DNA from: Streptomyces sp. NBC_01716
GTDB taxonomy: Bacteria > Actinomycetota > Actinomycetes > Streptomycetales > Streptomycetaceae
Direction of reading: 5' to 3'
Length of the DNA stretch: 64,000 nucleotides
Assembly (NCBI RefSeq): GCF_036248275.1
Contig: NZ_CP109181.1
Coordinates: forward strand, 8,556,001 to 8,620,000
Shown: one piece after another, positions 52,579 to 61,305 of the stretch
Layout: the number at the start of each line of letters is the position of its first letter
Position numbering within the stretch: the first letter of the stretch is position 1
Notes under the pieces: generated by a model
What the model saw: the letters and a program-made list of their open reading frames with translations, nothing else
What the model was told of the DNA's origin: nothing
The model's database searches: none
Made by a program: the position numbers and the translations under genes

Positions 52579-54180
52579 TTAACACGTTGTCTTGATCACG
52601 CTGCTGGGGTCGCCGCTCAGGGCTCGAGCGCGAGCCTGGAGGGTTGTGAGGGCGGAGGGCGGGGTGGCCGCCGGCGGGATGATGATGGTGTGCGCCTTGA
52701 GCAGTGTCCTGATCTTCAGCAGAGTGCGGTGCACGGCGGTCCGACTGCTGTCGAACAGCACGGTGAGGGGTTCCGCGGCCAGTGCGACCTGCGGGTGAAG
52801 GACGGCTGCCAGGACCTGTCGGGAAAGGCGAGCCGGGGCGGGCGGCCGTGCTTGACGTCGCCGTCGAGGGCCAAAGTGTCGGTGAGATCGCTCAGTTGCC
52901 GCCGGGACATGCCGGTCAGAGCGGGATCGGACAGGAGAGCGTGGTCCCACTCCGGGGCCGGCTCCTGCGGAGCCCGGGGGCACGGCTGGGGGTGAGGGCA
53001 TAGTTCCAGTCGCCGTGGAGGGCGTGTCGGGTCAGTGGCAGGGACGCCATCTCCGCGTCGACGATCTGGACTCCGGTGGGTAGACGTTGGTGTCCAGCTC
53101 GGCCATGACACGCAGTCCGGTGCGGGTGGTGGTCGCGGCGATGAACTGGACGATGACTTCGTGGCTGGTCAGCGGGCGGCCGCGCCAGTTCATCGTGATG
53201 TGCGAGAAGAGCCGGTGCTCGCTCTTGTTCCGCTTCGATGTGCCCGGCGGCAGGTGGCACACAGTGATCGTAAGTCCTGTTGCGGCCGCGAGCTGGGCGA
53301 GTTCGAGCTTCCAGGCTCGGGTGCGGTAGCTGTTCGAGCCGCCCGCGTCGGCGGTGATGAGCAGTCGCGTCGCCTGCGGGTAGGCGGCCCGGCCCTGGCC
53401 GCACCACCAGCGGCGGATCGATTCCACCGTGAACGCGGCGGTCTCGTGATCGGTGCCCACGTTGACCCAGCCGGCGTTCGCCGCGAAATCGTAGATCCCT
53501 TACGGGGCGGCCTTGCCCAGCTGGGGGTCGGCGAAGTCATGGACGTTCACCGGCACCGGATCAGCCGCAGGCCGCCACTGGAGGCTGTTGTTCTTGAACT
53601 CACCGACGAGCTCTTTCTTCTTGGCGTCCACGCTGATCACCGGCTGGCCGGCGTCCCGGTGATCGCGAGCCTGCTCGTTGAGGTAGCGGAACTGGGCATC
53701 CGGGTCCGGATGTTGGCTTCCCTCGATGGTCTTGGTGTTGGCCTGCAGATGAAGCCTTCCTCCCGCAGCAGGTCGGCGACGGTGTCCGCACTGACTTTGT
53801 GTCCGGTCCGGGGCAGCTCCCGCGCCAGCGTGCGGGTCGACTTCACCGTCCACCGCAGCGGCGACATCGGATCGCCTCGCTCGTCCGGCTCGACCAGCGC
53901 CAGCAGTGTCGGCTGCAGCCCCGGATCGAGATCTGCGACCCTCTTGCGGCCTCCGCCCGGCCGCCGCACCCGCCTCAGAGGCTCCTCGCTGGCCTCCAGC
54001 TCGGACATGCCCTTGCGGACCGTGGTCTAACTGACCGAGGCCGCACGCGCCACGGCCCGGACACCACGGTGTCCCAGAACACGGGCCTCTGTGGCCATCA
54101 GCAGCCGTCGTTGCCGCTCATCCAGATGCGGGAACAACAACCGCGAACTTCGTGGCGAGTTGGGCATAGAGCTTATCCGG
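52579..54180 (-). pseudogene. ISAzo13-family transposase, broken, with a further transposase end
   Basis: Reading from about 54180 the minus strand gives HLDERQRRLLMATEARVLGH and VRAVARAASVS, then a TAG stop, then EPLRRVRRPGGGRKRVADLD, WTVKSTRTLARELPRTGHKV, and in other phases ARDHRDAGQPVISVDAKKKE, LLITADAGGSNSYRTRAWKL and LPPGTSKRNKSEHRLFSHIT. These are ISAzo13 (Rhodopirellula-type) DDE transposase blocks. There is at least one nonsense codon and two frameshifts. From about 53000 down the pattern changes (SRRQLSDLTDTLALDGDVKH, then RTAVHRTLLKIRTLLKAHTI), which looks like the end of a second element. Confidence 0.7.
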
Positions 54181-54369
54181 GATGCGCATACAACGAGCCA
54201 TGGGACGGGAAGCAATACCTTGATGATCTGCAAGCCCTTAGCCTCGTGCCTTCTTGAGGGGTGCTGTCCGGCAGGTGGGCGAGAAGCAGAGAGTGGCTCT
54301 GAGCTGCAACGATAGGACTTACTGAGGGTCCTGTGCGTGGTAGCGGAGAGACCCTCTCCAGGTGAAAGA

Positions 54370-54905
54370 AACGCGGGTCCTGCCCACGTGTCCGTATCGA
54401 TGGCGGCGGTCGCGGGGTGGTTGCCCAGGCCGGCTCGGCGTTGCTGGTCGATACCGTCCACAAGTCCGCCGGACACCGCAGTATCGGCGGCACTTACGCC
54501 GTGATCCAAGCCGTGGGCCGTGCAGGATCCGGGCAAGATTTTGCTGTGGCACTCGACGGGGGGCCGCCTGGCTGATGTCGGCATGCTGCGGGCGGAAGCG
54601 GGGGTGTTCGGCCCGGTGGCCTCCGATCCGACGGGCCCCCGTCTCGTCGCCGCTCTTGCCGCGTCCGGCCTGAAGGCTCTCGCTGCGATCCGGGCCACAT
54701 GTCCTGAATACGAACGCGGGTCTGGGAGCTGGCCGGGGCCCACGCTCCGGCCGCGGACGGGCAGGTGACCGTGGACGTCAACGGCGTGCTGGCCCTTGCG
54801 CACTCCGAGAAGCGGTACGCAACCGCGACCTGGAAAAAGCCCTTCGGCCATCATCCGCGCCTCGTGTTCGTCATGGCGAAGCAGCACAGCGGATTCAGGT
54901 AGTTG
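54370..54905 (+). pseudogene. IS1380-family transposase fragment
   Basis: In several phases the plus strand gives AQAGSALLVDTVHKSAG, then LADVGMLRAEAGVFGPVASD, PTGPRLVAALAASGLKALAA and VWELAGAHAPAADGQVTVDV, ending near WKKPFGHHPRLVF. These are the N-terminal and early catalytic blocks of IS1380 transposases. The frame breaks at least twice and the later two thirds are missing. Confidence 0.7.
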
Positions 54906-55205
54906 AGGAACTGCAATGGACGGAGTGAGAAGTTCTGCACCTGACAAGGACGGAGACGTACCACCTGACGCGGCCTACCGATCCGCTCGTTTCGAGGCCG
55001 CCGAGGCGAGCGTCGTCGGCTTCGGTGGGGGAGCGGCTTCCCGGTTTCCGTGCGCCCTCTCGGAGTCATCAGGCGATGGGTAACGGCGTCCAGCACCCGA
55101 GGGCACCAGCCATATAAGTCTCGATTTACACTACAGAATCACAGGAGCAACGGGTTAACGTGAGGAACCGTTATCTCGGGCATGAACGGAAGGAGATGTA
55201 TCATC
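54906..55205. other. Intergenic leader of the methyltransferase gene
   Basis: No gene is recognised. The GC content falls near 55100-55200, where a promoter for the methyltransferase is likely. GGAAGGAG at 55188-55195 is its ribosome-binding site. Confidence 0.5.
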
Positions 55206-55895
55206 ATGCCGGAACCCATCTCCATCGAAGCGATCACGCGGAACAATATACGCCGATTTGCCATCGACCGGGAAAATGTGTTTTCCCTCCTCGGGAAGGA
55301 GTGGTCAATCTTGCCGAACGTATATCCGTCGGGCTCCTTCTCATCCACTGAATTTTTTACTTACCAAGACATCTACCCGCCAGCTGGCGGAAAATTCCTG
55401 GAGATCGGCTGCGGCGCGGGTGTTACTGCTGTCACTGCAGCCATATCAGGTTGTGACGCGGTGGTTGCGTCCGACATCAATCCGCAGGCGGTCCGCAATA
55501 CTGGGATCAACATAGCCCGGCACGGTGTGGACGAAAAGGTAAGCGTACGCCACGGGGACCTATTCAGTGCTGTCAGAGTCAACGAGAGGTTCGACTGTAT
55601 TTTCTGGAACTCCAACGGAATCGAGATGCCGTCCGACTACACGCACCAGTCCGAGTTCGAGAAAGCATTCTTCGATCCTGGGTACGAAAGTCATCGGCGA
55701 TACGTAGAAGAGGGACCGAATCATCTGACACGCGGTGGGCGTCTGCTGATCGGATTCAGCGGGCATGGAAACGTCAGTCTGCTTCGTAACTTCGCCGAAC
55801 GGACCGGGCACACGTTCATCGAGCGAGCTCGTTCGCAGTCCGCTACCCGAACCATCAAACATCCCCACCTGCTCCTCGAACTGGTGCCGACGTGA
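55206..55895 (+). CDS. SAM-dependent methyltransferase (HemK/PrmC-like fold)
   Basis: A 229-residue class I methyltransferase. The SAM-binding motif I is KFLEIGCGAGVTAVTAAISG (about 65-84), the acidic loop AVVASDINPQAVRNTG (about 88-103) and motif DLFSAVRVNERFDCIFWNSN (about 118-137), where an Asn-rich segment replaces the NPPY of true glutamine methylases. ATG 55206 is chosen because GGAAGGAG is ten bases upstream. Base composition is lower in GC than neighbours, hinting at separate transfer. It could O- or N-methylate the nucleoside product. It stands between two groups of cluster genes. Confidence 0.8.
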   Translation: MPEPISIEAITRNNIRRFAIDRENVFSLLGKEWSILPNVYPSGSFSSTEFFTYQDIYPPAGGKFLEIGCGAGVTAVTAAISGCDAVVASDINPQAVRNTGINIARHGVDEKVSVRHGDLFSAVRVNERFDCIFWNSNGIEMPSDYTHQSEFEKAFFDPGYESHRRYVEEGPNHLTRGGRLLIGFSGHGNVSLLRNFAERTGHTFIERARSQSATRTIKHPHLLLELVPT

Positions 55896-56020
55896 TACCG
55901 CATTGATGGACGGCTGGAAACACGAGGATAGCGCGGCAGTTGTTGTCGGTCGCGCCCGCCGCATGAAAAGATCGCGCCAATCATATCACCGGACCCTGAG
56001 TGTCGGATTCGTGAGGCGCC

Positions 56021-57022
56021 TCACCACCGCTCGGTCTCGCCGAAGAAGTCTGGGATTCGTAGGGAGCTTTCAGACTCGTGAGCCTCATGGAGGATGAAGA
56101 CACCTACCGCCAGATCGAGGACCCCGAGCCCGAACGGCGAAAAGACAACGGGGCGGCCCGGGTCGAGGGTCACCAAGTTGTTGAGGACGTCGGCAAGCGT
56201 GCCGGTGACGAAGTCACGGCTGCCTGACGCCTGCTCTGCGAGGTGGGGAGAGGTACTGGCCTTCAGGCAGTGACCGACGTCGTCGAGGATGTTCTGCGCT
56301 GCGAGTATCACCCGTGGTTCGAGGTCTCGTAGCGAGATGTTCAGGACGAGTTGGCCGGCTTCGAACGGCTTGGCAACGTAGGGCTGAAGTGCCGTGGTGG
56401 CGAACACGATCGTCTCGGCCTCCAGCGCGGCTGCACGGTCGGCGGTGAAATCGACGGGGACGCCCTGCGTCTGGTCGATATGGTCGGCGAGGGCGTTGCC
56501 AGAAAACTCGTCCAGGTCGTGAACCACGTAGGAGTCCGGCGTACAGCCGGCTGTATGAAGGTAGTTGGCGATGTTCCGGGCGATCACCCCGGCACCCACG
56601 ACCGCGATCCTCGTCCCCCCGTACCCGCCGGGACGCAGGGCGCGCGCCGCCAGCGCCGCCGATGCGGCCGTACGTGCCGAACTGATGGTCGCGGCCTCGA
56701 TACAGGCTACGGGATAGCCCGTCTCGTAGTCGTTGAGGATGAGCACGGCCGATGCCCGAGGTATCCCAGATTTCGTGTTCTCTGGGAAGCTGGCGATCCA
56801 TTTGAGACCGGCAAACCGCACGTTGGCACCGAGATGAGCGGGGAGTGCGATGATGCGGGAATCTGAATTCCCGGGAAAGCGTAGAAAGTGGCTGTCCGGA
56901 TTGACGGCCTCCCCCGCACTGTGGTGCAGGTACGTGTTTCTTACGATATCGAGAACCTTTTCTCTGTTACTCTCCAGGATATCTCGTGCCGTTCCGCCGG
57001 TGATGATGTCAAAACGCTGCAC
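56021..57022 (-). CDS. sbnB: SbnB-like enzyme of 2,3-diaminopropionate biosynthesis
   Basis: A 333-residue ornithine-cyclodeaminase-family protein. The NAD-binding motif is RIAVVGAGVIARNIANYLHT (about 142-161). The N-terminal part (SRIIALPAHLGANVRFAGLK then WIASFPENTKSGIPRASAV) and ACIEAATISSARTAASAALA match the SbnB subfamily, which oxidises the SbnA product N-(1-amino-1-carboxy-2-ethyl)-glutamate, releasing L-2,3-diaminopropionate and 2-oxoglutarate. GTG 57022 is preceded by GAAGGAG. It follows the SbnA-like gene by 20 bp in the same operon, supporting the assignment strongly. Confidence 0.88.
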   Translation of the reverse strand: MQRFDIITGGTARDILESNREKVLDIVRNTYLHHSAGEAVNPDSHFLRFPGNSDSRIIALPAHLGANVRFAGLKWIASFPENTKSGIPRASAVLILNDYETGYPVACIEAATISSARTAASAALAARALRPGGYGGTRIAVVGAGVIARNIANYLHTAGCTPDSYVVHDLDEFSGNALADHIDQTQGVPVDFTADRAAALEAETIVFATTALQPYVAKPFEAGQLVLNISLRDLEPRVILAAQNILDDVGHCLKASTSPHLAEQASGSRDFVTGTLADVLNNLVTLDPGRPVVFSPFGLGVLDLAVGVFILHEAHESESSLRIPDFFGETERW

Positions 57023-57042
57023 AGTTTCTGACTCTCCTTCGC

Positions 57043-58020
57043 TTACTTCTTCGGACCGTCGGAGACTCGCGGAACCAACAGTGTTTGCGGCCATCGCTCA
57101 GCCACCCACGTGTCGTTGTAGATCGTTTCGAGATAACGGTCCCCGAGATCTGGGGAGATAGCCACAATGATGCTGCCGAGCGGGAGTTCCTTGGCCATGC
57201 TCTGTACGGCGGCAAGTACGGTGCCGCTCGATCCGCCGAGAAGGATCCCGCGTTGGGCAGCGATCCTCCTACACATGGCGATGGTCTCGGATTCGGTCAC
57301 GTGAATTACTTTGTCGATCTTCTCTTCGTTGAGGATTTCCGGCCGTCTGCTGGTGCCGAGTCCTGGGATATGGCGCCGGGTGGCGGGACCGCCGAATGTC
57401 ACCGAACCCACAATATCGACCGCGATGATCCGGGTGGTCAGGCTGTGCTCCCGGACAAAATCCGCGCAGCCCATCAGCGTTCCGGTCGTCCCCGCGCCGA
57501 TGAAGACATAGTCGACGTGGCCGAGTTCCCCGAATATTGATTGAGCTGTACGGTCCCGGTGGACCCGTGGGCCAGCCGCGCTGGCGTACTGGTTCGGCCA
57601 GTACAGACCGGGCTCGCGTGCGAGACGCCGGCGTATATACCTGACGCGAGACTGGAGAAATCCGCCGTTCTCGTCCACCGTATTGATGACGACGATCTCG
57701 ACACCCAAGGCTTCCATGATCCGTACCGACTGGGCATTCGTGTTGGGGTCGGTGACACAGGTCAGGGGATACCCCTTTGCGGCGCACACCACCGCCAGGG
57801 CCACGCCGAGGTTGCCGGACGTCGACTCGATCAGGCGGCCGGGCGGAAACCACCCGGACGCCTCAGCTTCCGCTACCAGGGCGACAGCGGTCTTAAGCTT
57901 TACCGACCCAGCAGCGTTGAGGCCTTCGACCTTGAGGTAGACAGAGCTTCTGGGAGCTAGTTCGTCAAATCGGAGGAACAGGTCGTCGGGCACGATTTCG
58001 TAGATTTCATTGGCTATCAC
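57043..58020 (-). CDS. sbnA: SbnA-like PLP-dependent synthase (2,3-diaminopropionate pathway)
   Basis: A 325-residue fold-type II PLP enzyme related to cysteine synthase. Lys41 in NAAGSVKLKTAVAL is the PLP-binding residue; LIESTSGNLGVALAVVCAAK is the substrate-carboxylate loop; GAGTTGTLMGCADFVREHS holds the phosphate, and LLGGSSGTVLAAVQSM is the C-terminal Ser contact. SbnA joins O-phospho-L-serine and L-glutamate. The GTG start overlaps the formyltransferase stop by four bases. With SbnB next, L-2,3-diaminopropionate is the expected product rather than cysteine. Confidence 0.88.
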   Translation of the reverse strand: MIANEIYEIVPDDLFLRFDELAPRSSVYLKVEGLNAAGSVKLKTAVALVAEAEASGWFPPGRLIESTSGNLGVALAVVCAAKGYPLTCVTDPNTNAQSVRIMEALGVEIVVINTVDENGGFLQSRVRYIRRRLAREPGLYWPNQYASAAGPRVHRDRTAQSIFGELGHVDYVFIGAGTTGTLMGCADFVREHSLTTRIIAVDIVGSVTFGGPATRRHIPGLGTSRRPEILNEEKIDKVIHVTESETIAMCRRIAAQRGILLGGSSGTVLAAVQSMAKELPLGSIIVAISPDLGDRYLETIYNDTWVAERWPQTLLVPRVSDGPKK

Positions 58021-58913
58021 GATGACCCGATCGGATTCTTCCTGGCCCCGGACGGAGCCGATTTCTGTGCGGCAGCTCGCATGGCTGCGTAGGCGGCTTC
58101 CGAGGCGGCCTGCCGTTCCGGTGTGAAGGCGTCGCGCCTGAACTCGGGGGAGCCGTGCGGAGATGGTGCGGGGACGACACCCGCGTATGTGGTGTCGCGG
58201 CCTTCAGTCATGTCGTGCGCCACTGCCCTCAGGACGTTGAAGGCCAGCATGAAGGAGTGCCCCTTGCAGCTCCAGATGGATTCGAAGGTGAACGGATCAG
58301 TGAACGTCACGGCGCGCACTACGGGCCCGGTATCGACCCCGGTGTCGACGAAGTGGGCCGTCGCTCCGGCGGCGGCTCGGAACAGCGTGGGGTCCTGCAG
58401 AAGCGCGGTCTGCTCTATCGCGAAGGTCCCTCTGGCGTGGGGCAGCACAGCGGAATGGGCGTTGATGATGCGGGATTCCGTCATCTCAATCCACCACGGA
58501 GCCAGGATCCTGTCGAGGAACACGAAGAGGAACGGTCTACTCGGACCTGCGCACTGCGTGTCGAGCCACTTCCTGGCAGCCTCACTGTTGAGATTCCTGC
58601 CCAGGAAAACAGTGTCCGGATCCTGGGTCACCGTATGTCTTGGGACTCCGAAGTCCCTGATCATGGTCCGTTCGGTCTCGCTCAGATCGGGATACAGCTG
58701 GTACAGACGCTCCCACGCGCCCTCATCCAGAGACCGTTCGCCCTGATACGTCCGGTGGAAGTTGTCCCGGGCTATCCTGACGGCCTTCGGCAGTGGATCG
58801 TCCCGTAGGACAACCCCATGGAAGCTCTCTTTGGTGCCGAACTCGGCAAGCCAGTCGGTGACCAGATAGGCGGCGTGGAGGGTGTTCTCGGTGAGCAGGA
58901 AGTAGGGAGACAA
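58017..58913 (-). CDS. Formyltransferase-family protein (N10-formyl-THF dependent)
   Basis: A 298-residue protein with a formyl_trans_N fold. The catalytic motif appears as IINAHSAVLPHARGTFAIEQ (Asn and His of the N-x-H triad; the usual SLLP reads AVLP) and the Asp in ATAHFVDTGVDTGPVVRAV. The C-terminal 60 residues are helical and lack the tRNA-binding domain of Met-tRNA formyltransferase. It is translationally coupled to the SbnA-like gene, so the free amine of diaminopropionate or of the nucleoside is a good candidate acceptor. A hydrolase-type activity of the same fold is an alternative. Confidence 0.82.
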   Translation of the reverse strand: MSPYFLLTENTLHAAYLVTDWLAEFGTKESFHGVVLRDDPLPKAVRIARDNFHRTYQGERSLDEGAWERLYQLYPDLSETERTMIRDFGVPRHTVTQDPDTVFLGRNLNSEAARKWLDTQCAGPSRPFLFVFLDRILAPWWIEMTESRIINAHSAVLPHARGTFAIEQTALLQDPTLFRAAAGATAHFVDTGVDTGPVVRAVTFTDPFTFESIWSCKGHSFMLAFNVLRAVAHDMTEGRDTTYAGVVPAPSPHGSPEFRRDAFTPERQAASEAAYAAMRAAAQKSAPSGARKNPIGSS

Positions 58914-59377
58914 GGAGCGGGACTTCCCTTCTGACCGCCGGCAGTGGTTGGCCGGCTTCTCGGTGATCGTCAGCCGTCATGGTTCAGTAGCAGCCCTCGT
59001 GCTCGCGGAGCGCTCGAACGCTCCGCCGTCGGCAATGAGGCGCACGGTCACCTGAGCCAGTCAGAGATGCCGCCCAGCAGCGGTGACCACGTAGTGGAGC
59101 GTCGGCCTGGCCGTACCGGACGCGTCCACCGTCGCGTGCCAGAATTGCGCCGTGCCACCGAGTTCTTTCAGCCCCTCGGTGGACGGACGCACGGCGTGAA
59201 GCCCCGCGCGGTGCGACGTGGACGGGGAGATTCAAGTAGGCCGGCAGTTGGCCGTGCTCGGGTGGAGGGCCGATAGCGGCAAACCGGTTCTGCAGGTCAC
59301 GCAGTGTGGCCAGATACCGCACCGAGTGGTTCTCGGTGTCCGTGCTGGGGCATCTGCGTGCCTGCTTGCCCCTCGAC
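58914..59377. other. Gap with a protein-like minus-strand remnant
   Basis: The minus strand near 59220-59340 reads VRYLATLRDLQNRFAAIGPP then PEHGQLPAYLNLPVHVA, which looks like real protein but has no clear start, end or family. It could be a broken gene downstream of the small glycine-rich peptide gene. Confidence 0.4.
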
Positions 59378-59533
59378 CTACAGTCTTGTCTCCAGGGGCA
59401 GGTATCTGAGCTGGGGAGGCTTCCTATGTGGCGCGGCAGCCGGAGAGATCCCCGGAGGGCCGAAACCCCTACCGATGCCCATGCCGATGACATCGGGCGG
59501 GACGCCACTGCCGCTGACTGAAAACTGACTCAT
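59378..59533 (-). CDS. 51-residue Gly/Pro-rich small peptide
   Basis: ATG 59533 is preceded by AGGAAGG at ideal spacing, stronger than for many nearby genes. The peptide starts MSQFSVSGSG, has a glycine-rich middle (VIGMGIGRGFGPPG) and a basic end (HRKPPQLRYLPLETRL). A leader-like N-terminus and Gly/Pro-rich body recall RiPP precursors, but no modifying enzyme is adjacent and I cannot assign a class. It might also be a small regulatory or structural peptide. Confidence 0.45.
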   Translation of the reverse strand: MSQFSVSGSGVPPDVIGMGIGRGFGPPGISPAAAPHRKPPQLRYLPLETRL

Positions 59534-59544
59534 CGAATCCTTCC

Positions 59545-59772
59545 TCATAGGGCATAGAAGCAGGGCGGACTTCTCTTCATCCGGGTGACCGGGCAACGGA
59601 TAAGAAAGTAACGAAGATCAGATGCCTCGGGCCAAGTCCAGTCACATTTCAAGCCATCGATAAGTGGATCAGAATGGATCTTGAGATGCTCGCTCCACTG
59701 GCAGTCAAGGTACGCATGCCCCAACGATTCGGCAATCCGTACACGCACCGTTGACGTCGTTCCGTCACGCAT
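59545..59772 (-). CDS. Small hypothetical protein upstream of the 51-residue peptide
   Basis: A 75-codon frame: TVRVRIAESLGHAYLDCQWS, then EHLKIHSDPLIDGLKCDWTW and ASDLRYFLIRCPVTRMKRS. Its stop lies 12 bases before the peptide's start, which suggests an operon. The ribosome-binding site is weak. No family is recognised. Confidence 0.4.
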   Translation of the reverse strand: MRDGTTSTVRVRIAESLGHAYLDCQWSEHLKIHSDPLIDGLKCDWTWPEASDLRYFLIRCPVTRMKRSPPCFYAL

Positions 59773-59821
59773 GTAAGGGTGTTTATGACCTTCAAGTGAC
59801 TACCCCTAGGAGGGTGTACGG

Positions 59822-60469
59822 ATGCTCAATACGCAGGCGGAGTTCGAGCACATCACTGATCCTTTCGCTATCCATCTCGCGCAGAATGCTCTCGCGGTGG
59901 AAAGTGTGCAGTCCCTCTACGAGAACGCGCCGAGGGACGGATACAAGCGGGTGGTGGTAACAGATCCGAACCATGACAAGCAGTACGCAATGAATCTGCT
60001 TTCGTTACAGAAGGGTGGAGAAAAGATTCCGGCAGTTACCGACTCGCTTTCCCCGCAGTGGGAGCAACTGCTTGAGGAGTTGCGTGGGGACAAGTTCGTT
60101 GGTTGGCTCGAACGCGGGACGGGTATCAAGCTGCGGCATCTCGCAGCCGAGATCGGGATTTACATTCACGACCCTGGTGACTTCATATCGGTCCACAAGG
60201 ACAAGACCGACAAGGCGCTGACAGCCATCCTCTACCTCACGCCGTACTGGCCCGAGGATGGCGGCGGCCAGTACGAGGTGCGGAATTCTCCGGACCCTGT
60301 GGAAGAGCCCGCGCGTCGTATCTCTCCACGTGCTGGTCAATTTCTCGCCTTCCCGCCCAGCGAGAAGTCCTGGCACTCGGTGTCCGAGGTGACCGCCGGC
60401 GACGAGGTCAAACGCATCACCGTACAGCTGGAGTTCTGGCTGGAGGGCGGCGGCCAGCGGTCCGATTGA
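59822..60469 (+). CDS. 2-oxoglutarate/Fe(II)-dependent dioxygenase
   Basis: A 215-residue oxygenase with the iron triad His125-x-Asp127 in SVHKDKTDKALTAILYLTPY and His185 in EKSWHSVSEV; Arg198 in VKRITVQLEFWL binds 2-oxoglutarate. The segment EDGGGQYEVR fits the double-stranded beta-helix of the prolyl-4-hydroxylase-like group. AGGAGGG precedes ATG 59822. Such enzymes hydroxylate unactivated carbons and are standard in peptidyl-nucleoside clusters (as with NikI/PolD-type steps). The exact substrate is unknown; diaminopropionate or the bicyclic nucleoside are options. Confidence 0.88.
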   Translation: MLNTQAEFEHITDPFAIHLAQNALAVESVQSLYENAPRDGYKRVVVTDPNHDKQYAMNLLSLQKGGEKIPAVTDSLSPQWEQLLEELRGDKFVGWLERGTGIKLRHLAAEIGIYIHDPGDFISVHKDKTDKALTAILYLTPYWPEDGGGQYEVRNSPDPVEEPARRISPRAGQFLAFPPSEKSWHSVSEVTAGDEVKRITVQLEFWLEGGGQRSD

Positions 60470-60507
60470 CGGCCCCCAGCTGTGGCCTGCCCGACGAGGA
60501 GCTTGCC

Positions 60508-60615
60508 GTGGCGAGCATTTCGGCAACACCGGTCAGCGAGTCTGCCGAGGCTGCCCCTGGTTCATCGCCGCGCTCCGTCTCGCTCCCCTTCACAGATTCT
60601 GGACGAACGTATTAA
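60508..60615 (+). CDS. 35-residue small peptide after the dioxygenase
   Basis: A GTG at 60508 with a GACGAGGA-type ribosome-binding site starts a short frame rich in Ser, Ala and Pro (SISATPVSESAEAAPGSS) and ending SLPFTDSGRTY. It lies 38 bp after the dioxygenase stop on the same strand. It could be a leader or precursor peptide, or non-coding. Support is only the start signal and position. Confidence 0.3.
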   Translation: MASISATPVSESAEAAPGSSPRSVSLPFTDSGRTY

Positions 60616-61305
60616 TGTCACCGTCGGCTGGCACGTTCTTATTTCTCGGGAACTGGTTTCTGGTTCTCGACGTTGCCCTGGCCGTGTCATTAAAATCTGA
60701 GTGCAGTCTCAAGGCGAACAGAATCCCCTGTGCGGGGGCAGTGAGATTCCGCACCGCGTCTGGCATTCAGAGACGGAGGCCCAAGCCGGATATTCAGTCT
60801 CTGCAAGCCGGCGCTCTGGCGGGAGCTAACAGGAAGCATGGCGCACCCTTCCATCGACGCACCTTTTCGAGTGAACAGGTTTAGTTGGTAGATGATACCG
60901 GCGTGACTCCGCGAGGGTGCCGCCATCGAATGAGTCACAAATTCGCGCCGAAGAATATCGAGGCTCCCGCAAGATCACACGCGGACATTCGGTGGACGAA
61001 GTATTGGGAGAGGTCCTGTGATCAGCCCGAAGACACAGCGCACGTCTGCATAGCTGATGGCGTGGCCCCCGGGACGATCCATGCACAACTAATTCCGCGC
61101 TGCTCGACCGTTCTCTTCTCGGCTGTCGCATCGAGCAAGCTACACAGCACCACACGGAATTCAATGTGTGTCGCGGCAGTCCGGCGGTTCCGGCTCGACA
61201 GGCCACCAGAACTCTCCTCATACGCCCCCAGGTGCCGGCGCCGGGCTAAAGCGCTGCACGCCCCCATCGCGGTCCGGCACGGCCGCCCCACAGACGAGAG
61301 GCTTT
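60616..61305. other. Long leader before the enolpyruvyl transferase gene
   Basis: No gene with protein-like pattern was found in 690 bp. Composition is less GC-rich than average (60640-61160), as in promoter regions. GAGAGG near 61297 is the ribosome-binding site of the next gene. Confidence 0.45.

Noticed and set aside
57043..58020. Ordinary cysteine synthase
   Set aside because: It is directly followed by an SbnB-like gene, and its PLP segment matches the SbnA type. Sulphur-assimilation genes are absent nearby.
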